Part shown: positions 55,367-64,000 of the stretch, piece by piece
Position numbering within the stretch: position 1 is the first letter of the stretch
How the letters are laid out: every line of letters begins with the position of its first letter
Assembly: GCA_932521035.1 (NCBI GenBank)
Contig: OW051496.1
Coordinates: 7,192,001-7,256,000, forward strand
Origin: Oscheius dolichura
Taxonomy: Eukaryota; Nematoda; Chromadorea; Rhabditida; Rhabditidae
Direction of reading: 5' to 3'
Length of the DNA: 64,000 nucleotides
The notes under the pieces: generated by a model
What the model saw: only the letters and a program-made list of their open reading frames with translations
What the model was told of the DNA's origin: nothing
Databases searched by the model: none
Program-made: the position numbers and the translations under genes

Positions 55367-56271
55367 CTCACCCCCCAAATTCCCGATTAATTTGTCTCAT
55401 CTACTGCTGGTTTCTTGCTAATTGAAATGAGCGCAATTATAAAAGATATATCTCCCTTGATCTGTTCGTTTTCTGAAAGGTCAGCTGCTGCTTTGTTTAT
55501 GGACGTGGGGCGAATTTACGCCGTATTGCGAAACAGAATGCAGGAGGGTCGCCGGGAGGTACCACTGTCGTTTTTCCACAAAATTTATATATCTTTTGGT
55601 TTTCTTTGATTCCCTTTTTCCTTCTCTAAACCTATTTCGATCAGTTGGGCATTGTAATAAGCTGAGACAGGAAGAGATCTCCTTCCCCTCATTTCATTCA
55701 CTGCACTTTGTGGTTTCTTCCGGATGATCTCTGCAAGAGCCGCAAATGCCACCCGCTACCAAAATACCACGTGCAGAGAGAAAAAGGGAAGAGTCAGTTC
55801 AAGTCGCCTGCCTCCCTCTAGCCCCTAGCCAACCAGCTGCGCATTTACGCAGGACTTGCGAACGGGGGCATCTCGAACCAGCCGACCTCCAATTCAGCTC
55901 GCTTCCCTTTCCTCGAGCCATCCCTGCCGTGTTCCTCCTTTTCTCGTGTTTATCGCTCAATTTATTGCCTCCTCTGATTCATTATCAAATAAACTATGAC
56001 GCCGGTATAAAAGGGGAGTCTCCTCTCTCCCCCTCCCCATTTTTTGAATAGAGAAATGGTCTTTGCTCTCTTTGGTTCATTTTTTCATTTCTCACCGCTT
56101 CTGGCGAAACCTTTCGAAATCGGATTCTGGAAGATGCCGTGCACTGTTTGCTCTGAAAGGGACTCTCTTATCAGTCAGTTTGGACACCTCTCCTCTGTTG
56201 CAACATACCATCTCTTTTCTCTTTTTTCACTGCTCCCTCTTGTTATTCTCCACAAGAGGATGCTTCCAGGA
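55367..56271 (+). other. Intergenic region after the helicase
   Basis: 905 bp. A short open frame (about 55427-55609) lacks support. CTTCCAG two bases before the next ATG looks like a trans-splice acceptor. TATAAAAG stands near 56007. Confidence 0.4.
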
Positions 56272-56884
56272 ATGGTGAACGTCTTCGAGAAGCCCGACGA
56301 CTTCATCCCCGATGAGCCGGCCACCTTTTCCATTCCTCCGGAGCCTGTCCCCCCACCGAAGACAATGCTAGAACAACTTTGGGAGGAAGAACCATTTCCT
56401 GATATTGTAAGTCTATTTTTTGTGGAGGTTCATAGAAATTCTCCCTTTTCAGCCGGGTCCCGAGCCGGAAGAGGAAGAGCATTTCGTAAAGGAGGTCGGC
56501 CACCAGGAGGGTCTCCGCCTGCTGTCTGCCAATCTAGACGAGTACATCAAGCAATTCCGCGAGGGACTGCCCTTCGTGGACATCACCACTCCCTTCTACC
56601 TTGTTGGAGAGGATGGCATCTATTACTACACCAGCCACGAGGATATCTTCCACTTCAACCTGGCCGTCGTCTACTGTTGCATGCGTCTCCAGTACGGGGA
56701 CGAGGCCATCCCGTCCTTCTATAACTTCTATAGGAAGATGAATAAACTCATCACCCATTCCTCCGAGTACGGCGAACAGCTTCGTTGTATTGTAACTAAG
56801 GTTGAAGAGCTGGTCACGGCTAATCAGATCCGCAATATCCATGATTTGATGAGAGCCTACACCGAGCTGTACCTCTCCCTCTAA
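56272..56884 (+). CDS. Uncharacterised acidic/helical protein, 188 residues
   Basis: Two exons (56272-56406, 56453-56884) with a 46-nt intron in phase 0. The first exon is acidic and Pro-rich (DDFIPDEPATF, PPEPVPPPKT). The second continues EPEEEEHFVKEVGHQEG, then a folded-looking domain with aromatic clusters (GIYYYTSHEDIFHFNLAVVY) and amphipathic helices (EYGEQLRCIVTKVEEL, IHDLMRAYTELYL). No membrane segment or known motif. An in-frame ATG at 56260 would add four residues but lies before the CTTCCAG acceptor, so 56272 is chosen. The codon use and clean splice join look genuine. No family recognised. Confidence 0.7.
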
Positions 56885-57204
56885 ATTGTACATATATCCC
56901 CTAATGGCTAGATGCCGGTAGATCGTTAGTATTGTAATATTTGATGACTGTACATATAAGTGCCAAGAAGTTATTTGTTCGATTTGTCCTTTGGTGGATT
57001 ATCAGTTGGATCACGGGAACGAGGAGCTGGCTGGTGCGGGGCGGTGCCACCCGGCGCGGACTAGTCACTCTTTTTCGAAACAATTTATACAAAACAGACA
57101 CAGTTAGACATTAGAAAAGATGTGTGAGATCACTGTACGATTTCCCGTGTTTCTCGTTATTTCCCTGTACAAATGGAACACGTTGAGATATCTGGCCCCT
57201 CCTT
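56885..57204. other. Convergent 3' spacer
   Basis: 320 bp between the stop codons of the unknown gene and the GPCR. No AATAAA seen in either orientation close to the stops; nothing else noted. Confidence 0.4.
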
Positions 57205-59309
57205 CTAGGTCATGGGGATGTTGCTGGCCGAGTCGCCGATCAAATTCAGGGGAAGTGATCTGAATTTTCTATTTCTTATTACCTTGCCAGAGGGTGGATC
57301 GAACCTGGTCCGCTGGTTGGTACTGTTCTTGTAGAAGAGGTACCGGTAGCCGAAGAAGCAGCACAGCTTGGCCTTCATCTGGGTGCGGAAGTGGCGGGAA
57401 CTCATACAGAAGAGGAAGAAGTTGGCCACCTGTGAGGATGGGTTATTCCCAGCTCAAAAGGTGGCTGACCTTTCCTGTGATGACCACCGTACTGCTTAAC
57501 ACAGTCCAGGTGTAGTAGCTGGGGTCAGTCAAGTACGAATTGAGGTTGAAGATGTACATGTTGGCGTAGAGGATGGCGGAGGGCAGGTGGGTCAGGACGA
57601 AGACGGAGACGATGGCCGCCACGGTGATGGTCACGTGTCGCTCGGCTCTACACAATTGTTTTGTCCATGCCCCGGAGCCGCTGTTGTTCGAGCCATTTCT
57701 GGTGACTGCCGTCGTCTTCCGCTGATTCTGACTCGAGTTCTCCAGGAGAGGGGGCATCTCGTCGGACGATTTTCTCTCATCCCGACTTGTGGCCGACTCC
57801 AGGAACTGAATGGACGATTCTTCAGCCATCGGGCCTCTCTCACCTGTCGTCTACTCTTCAGATAATAGAGAAGAAATCCGTTGAAGAGGATCAACAGCGT
57901 CATCGGCAGCAGGACTTGGAAGAAGAGGTTGATGAGGGTGAAGACGATGAACATGGTCGAGTTCTGGGTGGCCACCATGCGTTGCGTCCCCTGAAAATAG
58001 TCTGAGACAATCCCATTTGTCGTCCCCCCGTGGTAGGTCGTCTCTAATTTCCGCCTCCCCTTCCGTTGAAAACCGATCCCAGATGACGGCGGCCGGCTAA
58101 CCTTTTGAGTGTCTCCTTGAACGGCGAAGGAGAAGTTCATGTACATGGTCAGGAGGGCGGTGAACACGAAGATACACGGAATGGTGACACAGTCCCTCAG
58201 GGAAAAGCTGAAACCGTGGCCTCTGGTGGTACGTGTATTCTGTGTAGTTTTAAGGCGGCATCATTTCCGTTTCTATTTCCTTCCCTACTTTTTTGTTTGC
58301 TTATCCCACGTTCCCTCTCCCAATCTCAGAAATCATGTCTGCCCCCCCCCCCGAAATATTCGGAGGTACTCTGTCCCTGCCCTCACCTGCTTGTCCTCGT
58401 CGAAAAGGGTGACTTTATGGCCCAGAGACGGTCGAAGGAGACAGCCACCATCAGCCTAGAAGGGCGAGATTTATCTCCATACTTCATTTTGAGTGATTAC
58501 CAAGTACTCGAGCCCGAGAACCAATTACTGAGAAACGTGAAGAATGTCTTATATTGGATATAGAAGATTCGGAAGTCCGTCTGGCAGACCTTGACAACTG
58601 TTCCGTTCTCTGTGGGTACTGTAATCTCTCATTGAGAGGGGACTAGTCTCCTTGACTACCTTCACACGGCTCAAACAGCCAGTTATACTTCCTGGCCAAG
58701 TTGTGGGGAACCATGGCCGAGAGGAAGAGGATGTCCGAGATGGCTGCACAGGCCAGCATGATGTTCGTCCTGAAACGGTCGGATGTGCCCGTCTTCCATC
58801 AAAGATCTCCCCGGGGTCCGTCTAATAAGTTGGATCTTCTTTGCCCGTGGTGGTGTATAATAGCCCCTCTTCTGATTCATAAAGTACAAGCTCAAAGATT
58901 TTTTGGAAGATTCACGGAAACCAGTGGGAGGAGTGTGGGTTTAATTTGCATGGCATGTGATGGGTCGCAAGGTCTGTAGGGTTCCGGAATGGCAGAGACT
59001 GGGCTTGGGTACTAATTGATGGCCACGTGTCTTCCCGATCTCCTTATATCCCTTACGAAGGTCATTGTCTCCAAATCAACTCCAGTAACCTCAAGTAACT
59101 GGGAGGAGATCTCGGAAGAGGATACAGTAAACGCAGATATTTAGCGAGGTTTCTAGAGGGAGAACCCGTTCTTACCTGCTCCTCATCGGCCGGGAGAGCA
59201 GAACCAGCAGAGTCAAGAGATTGCCTCCAATGCCCAGGGTGGCCTGGAGGGGGAAGACGGTCTCACAGAACTTCTCCACAAGTCGACGGTAGTCAGTAGC
59301 GTTGGCCAT
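57205..59309 (-). CDS. Class A (rhodopsin-like) peptide-receptor-type GPCR
   Basis: Eight exons: 59309-59176, 58769-58660, 58609-58501, 58455-58387, 58207-58102, 57990-57844, 57805-57470 and 57429-57205; 411 residues. The N-terminus has an N-A-T sequon. TM1 contains GIGGN, TM2 has LACAAISDILFLSAMVPHNLA, ECL1/TM3 ends NWFSGSSTWLMVAVSFDR followed by LWAIK (FDR in place of DRY), TM5 is FFQVLLPMTLLILFNGFLLYY, and TM6 is VTITVAAIVSVFVLTHLPSAI. TM7 runs to NFFLFCMSSRHFR, with palmitoylable Cys after it. This layout resembles FMRFamide/neuropeptide receptors of invertebrates; the ligand is unknown. TTCAG lies 3 nt before the ATG. Introns of 406, 179 and 111 nt are longer than the local norm. Confidence 0.88.
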
Positions 59310-62300
59310 GGTCTGAACCAGGAGCTCCCAGATGAACCACAGCTGAAACACTGATTTCGCGAGATGGGGTAGGCTAGGCGTGGCCTAGTAGAGGGAGAAG
59401 GACATGGGAAGGTACGTTGTCTTGAGTACACACACTCATCCCAACAAAAGTGCCCGAGGGCCTGGGGGGAGATGATCGGATGGGAGAGCCAATAAAAAAT
59501 GAAGGAGACGTAGGTTATGATGCACCCGAGGAGGAGTAGTAAAATAATGAATCACTTGTTTTTTGGTCTTTACTCTCTCTTGTTTCTTTTTTTTTCGAAA
59601 TATTCCCTCACGGGTTACGGTAGTCGGAATAGCGTAAACGGAAGCGCTTTCCCGCGCTAATGAAGGTTAAAACTTAGAAATTCGACAATTTTCCCATAAA
59701 ATGGTAAGCAAAAGACCGAAGGCAAGGGAAAATGAGATATTTACGTGCTTTAGGAGGACTACAAATTCTGCAGAAATGATCGGATAACAAAGGAAAAAAA
59801 CAACGAAAGGGCTCCTTCTGCAATGCTGTATTTTGACCGGAGCAATTGGGATCATTTTGGTTGGCGTGTTCGCAACAATTATGCTCCGATAGAGCCAATT
59901 CCGAAGAAGACTAACTTTTCCTTGCAAAAGGCGAGTGAGTAGACACAGAAGAAGGGACGGCACCCGATGATCGCATTAACTTCTTACTCTCGTTCTAATT
60001 CAATCTACTTCGGAACTGGCTTTTTTGTCCGAATTAATGAGCAGGTTCAAAATTTACGATGATTTTGAATTACGCAGTTGGAAGGTGACGTTTGTCACCT
60101 GGAATCTCTCGAATTTCAAATGACATCGGGGAATTGGCTCAACCGGAGGACGGGAGGAGCATGGAGGGTAGGGGTGGCCTAGAAGAAGATAGGAGGACAA
60201 CGATATGGAAAAATAAGAGGAGGAGGAGGAAAAGAAGAAGATACGAGGAGGACGAGGGGATAACAGGAGGAGGATGGGAAACAATGCCAGGAGGATGACG
60301 GCGATCAGGAGGAGGATGAGGCAATTAGGAGAGAATTGAAACAGGTACAAATAGTAAACAGGGAGGACAATAGGCTGTTTATGGCAGTAGCAGCTGACTA
60401 GGAGACGATCCACTTGGAAGGCAGCCAAAGGCCCGGGTGGAACCGTCGGCGACATCAATCATTTTTAACACTGCAGATCAAGATTTCTATCTTGGGGAGA
60501 CGCCAGAGGTGGGGTGTCAAAGAACGGGAGCGAGATAGACAAAAAAGTAAAGTGGAAGCAGGAGGGGAAGGGTACGCGAAGGCGGCTTCCGATTCCGCTT
60601 CCCCTGGGCCGGCAGGTGTATCCAACCCAGAGAGAGAGAGCTGCTGATAATTGAATTTTGTGGTGTGTCCCCCTGGCATAAAAGGTGATACTTGACTTGA
60701 CGGGGAAGGGGACCTCTCAAATAACCGCCGGTACTCACACACAGAGGAAAATATTTGCCACTCTCTCAGTTTTCTCTTCCTGGGTTGGAAATTGAGAGAA
60801 AAGCGAGGGCGGGCAGAAAAAAAACAACTAGGGAAGAGGGGAAATTCAAGGAGACATTTGATATGTTCGAAAGTTCGGACCAAGGGGAACGCCTGGGAGG
60901 ATAGGCCAGACCAGGAATAGGGAAGAGGATATGGGGATAATTAACCAAAACGGGGCATGTCCATAGCAGAGTTGGCGGGGGAGGGGGGAAGAGTTGGATG
61001 GGTCAATTGCATTAGTCCCAGGAAGGTAACCTGCATAAAAACGAGGGGCCAATGGGTCTTCAAAATCCATAGGTTCCGTTGCAGAGAATGGCGGTGTTTT
61101 TGCTTGGTAGGCTGGAAACAGCCCGTTATCCGTTGGCTAGGGTGGTCCTTCCCGGACAGCTGGATACACAGCCAACGTTGTTTTTAAATCCCTTCTAAGG
61201 GGTGGCAGATACACGTTTCACGCTGTTTACCCGGGATGAACGAGATTCAAAAAGGCTCTGCCAGATGAGGCCAATTGATCTCCTCCCTGTCTTGTTGTTC
61301 TACTTCACTGCTCTCCAGAAAAGGTCGGGGGGCATTCCCCGGGTTCTCATTTGTCCGGAAGAACTTCGGATTAATAATTCATCCCAGAGACTTCCTTCTT
61401 TTGCTAGAAGCAGCCTCATCAAGAGGACGATACCAAATATCAAACGGGGGAGAAGTTCGGGTTGGGATTAATTGGCAGCGACTATTCAAAAGGGCAATTG
61501 CAATTACAGGAGAGGAGGTGTCTACCGGAAGGGAGGAGGAATCACTGGATGACTCAAGGCTCTATCCAGAGGAGATGTAAGCCAGACTTGGACTTGCAAC
61601 TTCTGAAACGCGATTAAAGGGACAGTAAGAAGTGAATTATCCCGGGGCATAACTTCCAATTATCGGGAGACAAGTAGCACAGGGAGAGAGTAGAGATCAC
61701 CGGGGAATAACTATTGAGACCTGTGAAGGCTGATCTTTGGGCAGGAGGATGAAGACGGGGATTCCCCTTTGGAGCGACCTTGTTGCCTTTTGGACACCAA
61801 AGTGGATTCTCCCTTTTCTGCTGATGTCACAGGGGAGGGGAGGGAGAGAAAGAGCAAATTCGCAATTTCAATTAGCAACACCATCAGGACGCGCCTGGAA
61901 AAGAGAAATGTTTATCGGGTTGAGACATCTCTGATCCGAGAGGAACTGGAGGAGAGGGACAGCCCGACTGAATGGGATGAACAGGAAGGAGTTATTAATA
62001 GGAGCCGGCTGGTTGTAAATAGGAGGAACGTATTCAGAGAGAGACGGGAAATATGACATTTCCGGAGTCGAGACTGGGGTCGAAAAGTCACGGAGACGAA
62101 GGGTATCAAGCCATTCGCAGTGTCTCGGCCCTCCTCCCCCAAAAATAACCTTCAATACGGAGCACAGGAGTAAACAACTCTCTCAAGTACGCTTCAAGCC
62201 GTTCCTAATGCATTTACCCTTTTTCTATTATTATTACAGTCGTTTTGAGAGGGGAATTTATGACTCTCTGGCAGTCTAGGCCATCCACTAAAGTCGGCGA

Positions 62301-63035
62301 CTAATTAGGAGATTACGGTAGGACACTGAACTGCGGGTCAGAAAACGGAAAAGTTCCGAAGCCGCGATGACCAGACGCTTCTATAATTCATACGGCTGCA
62401 TAGAACGTGTGAATTTATGCAAAAACCAATAGACAATGTCTACCTGAAACGGGAAAAAGAAGAAAAATTGAGGAGAGAGGACAATTTGGGAAGGAAGCAA
62501 GGAGGACGAGAGGGAGGGCCGACGGCCGACGGCGGCTACGGTGGCGGCGGGATCGGCCTTCGAAATCGGATAGCCGTATTCTAATCATATTATGTAAACA
62601 TTTGAAAATTGGCCGAGAGCGAGGACCTTTTATAGAAGAGAGCGGGGAAAACGTTCGCGTGGTCGGGGACACAATGTTCTTGATTTCTTTTAGGCAAGTG
62701 ACCTAAAGGGGGAGAGAGGACAGGGGAAGGACAAGCCACGTGGGTTTCTATTCTGGAAGACGAGCAAGGAAACAGAGGTCTCCACCTCGGAGCAGCCCCG
62801 GTCTCCGGACGATTGCCTTGTAATTGCTAGTGCGTCATTCATTACGCCATCACTCCCTTGACAAGATTTACATAAGCAGAGCGCAGAGCAAAAAAGACAC
62901 ACACATACCAATAGGACCCAAGGGCTTCCGGGTCTTGCAGCTACTTTCTAGTCATCTAGCTGTCCCTAATCTTATCTTCCCTCGTCACGCTACAACCTAC
63001 CTACCGCCTTGATAAACCCTCGGGCTTCCTTCAGG
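59310..63035. other. Gene desert, purine-rich on the plus strand
   Basis: 3.7 kb between the GPCR and ECHS1, which are divergent. By eye, from about 60,100 to 62,800 the plus strand is G/A-rich (GAGGAGGA, GGGAGAG), the mirror image of the LRCH upstream desert. No exon chain or known motif found. It probably holds regulatory DNA for the GPCR. Confidence 0.5.
60180..60325 (+). repeat. Imperfect (GAGGAN)n purine tract
   Basis: About 145 bp of AGAAGAAGATAGGAGGAC-like units, dominated by GAGGAG and AGAAG with interruptions. A low-complexity microsatellite. Confidence 0.7.
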
Positions 63036-64000
63036 ATGCTCCGCTTCCCTTCCCGATGTCCTCCTCCGGTACAGTTTCCCTTCTTGAACAGCTCTATGTT
63101 TATTTTAGAATATGAAACTATTAAGCTGGACCTCGTGGGAGAGGAGAAGAACGTCGGCCTGATAACCCTGCACCGGCCGACGGCTTACAATGCCCTCTGT
63201 GAACAACTACTGGACGAGGCAGGCCACTTATCCTCTATAGCAGGGAGAATTCGTCTTTAGCTTGTAACTGCTTTGAAATTCCTGGATACGGACTCGTCAA
63301 TCGGAGCTATTATCATCACTGGGAGCCAGAAGGTCTTCGCAGGTTCGATCTGTATTTGATCCTAGTAAGGGAGAAATTCAGCCGGAGCGGATATTATGGA
63401 ACTCCACGAGAAGACATTCCCCGAAATGTACTCGGGACAGGTCATGGCTAATTGTTCAGAAATTAGTAAAGTTGGAAAACCCATCATCGCTGCCGTTAAC
63501 GGGTAGGCCTGGCTTGAGGGGCAGTAAGAAACTATTTGAAGGGTCTGCTTCGGAGGCGGCTGCGAGCTGGCCATGATGTGCGACATCATTTACGCGGGGG
63601 AGAGGGCCCAGTTCGGCCAACCCGAGGTGAACCTAGGCATCATCCCAGGTCGGTTACCCCCACGGGAACGGGAAGAAGGACGGCTTCTAGGAGCCGGTGG
63701 AACTCAACGATGGCCAAAGTCGGTTGGAAAGTCCCTAGCCATGGAGATGTGCCTCACTGGGAATAAAATCACCGCCCAGGAGGCTAAAGAGGCCGGATTG
63801 GTCAGCAAAGTCTGTCGATAATTACAAGGTCTCCTCACTCCTTCTCTCTAGGTTTTCCCAGTAGAAATTCTTCTACCGGAGGTCATCAAGTTAGCCGAGA
63901 AGATAGCCAGGCAGTCTCCTTTGATCGTGAGAATGTGCAAGGAGGCGGTCAACGTCTCCTACGAGACCAGTCTCCAAGAAGGCCTCCGCTTTGAGAAAAG
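63036..64000 (+). CDS. ECHS1: Enoyl-CoA hydratase, mitochondrial short-chain type (partial, runs off the window)
   Basis: Exons so far: 63036-63218, 63261-63342, 63382-63502, 63542-63648, 63691-63809 and 63852-64000 on. An arginine/proline-rich presequence leads into the crotonase fold: [61 protein letters not shown] (catalytic Glu), [19 protein letters not shown] (second catalytic Glu), [20 protein letters not shown] and GLVSKV. Both catalytic glutamates are intact. It hydrates 2-enoyl-CoA in mitochondrial beta-oxidation. The first intron (63219-63260) has a GC donor. The gene begins one base after TTCAG. Confidence 0.95.
63219..63260 (+). other. GC-AG intron in ECHS1
   Basis: GACGAG|GCAGGC ... 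CTTTAG|CTTGTA (42 nt). The joined protein reads [15 protein letters not shown], exactly the spacing of ECHS1 relatives. No GT donor is close by. Confidence 0.9.

Noticed and set aside
1-64000. CRISPR arrays, rRNA or tRNA genes, bacterial operons, viral insertions
   Set aside because: None seen. No regularly spaced repeats, no cloverleaf with a TTCGA box that held up on inspection, and all recognised genes are spliced animal genes.

Overview
This is a gene-dense animal nuclear window. It holds 19 genes that can be placed in protein families, or read as complete multi-exon genes, plus several small unknowns. Nearly all of the roughly 180 introns that can be placed are 33-45 nt long with GT-AG (sometimes GC-AG) ends. 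At about ten genes a 3' splice acceptor sits 0-25 nt before the initiator ATG, as expected where spliced-leader trans-splicing adds the 5' end. That feature, the compact introns, same-strand gene pairs with short spacing, a nematode-type astacin with ShK modules and a Dicer-related RIG-I-like helicase suggest a nematode, possibly an early-branching one. The species cannot be read from the sequence alone.

Layout. 1-1094: 5' part of pyruvate carboxylase (minus). 1737-3957: secreted astacin. 4167-5251: SIRT4-type mitochondrial sirtuin, convergent with 5351-8821, a KDM4 histone demethylase (minus). 10024-14723: tandem pair of Na+/H+ exchangers; the first copy lacks the essential transport aspartate. 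15080-15300: a MITE-like element. 16589-18716: Headcase. 18979-22038: POLR2I (RPB9) and PheRS alpha, both minus and operon-like; PheRS alpha carries an in-frame N-terminal EF1B/GST-C-like extension. 22616-23510: ribulose-phosphate 3-epimerase. 23511-28264: a pyrimidine-rich gene desert, followed by LRCH (28265-33977), which has a 1.8 kb first intron.

34854-40247: a class II myosin with a short rod. 40451-41125: JTB, probably co-transcribed with the myosin. 41470-43101: three small uncharacterised ORFs. 43909-45856: CNNM-type metal transporter, convergent with TELO2 (45990-49533, minus). A TELO2 intron holds a small two-exon gene on the opposite strand. 49784-50755: unknown zinc-ribbon protein, directly upstream of a 23-exon RIG-I-like/Dicer-related helicase (51072-55366). 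56272-56884: unknown acidic protein. 57205-59309: peptide-receptor-type GPCR (minus). 59310-63035: purine-rich non-coding DNA. 63036-64000: 5' part of mitochondrial enoyl-CoA hydratase.

Most genes are housekeeping: anaplerosis (PC), fatty-acid oxidation (ECHS1), the pentose phosphate pathway (RPE), transcription (POLR2I), translation (FARSA), PIKK maturation (TELO2) and ion balance (NHE, CNNM). The least ordinary observations are the PheRS fusion, the altered exchanger, the recurrent GC-AG introns, the short-rod myosin, the nested gene and the unknown neighbour of the antiviral-type helicase. Exon boundaries were placed by reading frame, splice signals and remembered family homology; no alignment or search was run.
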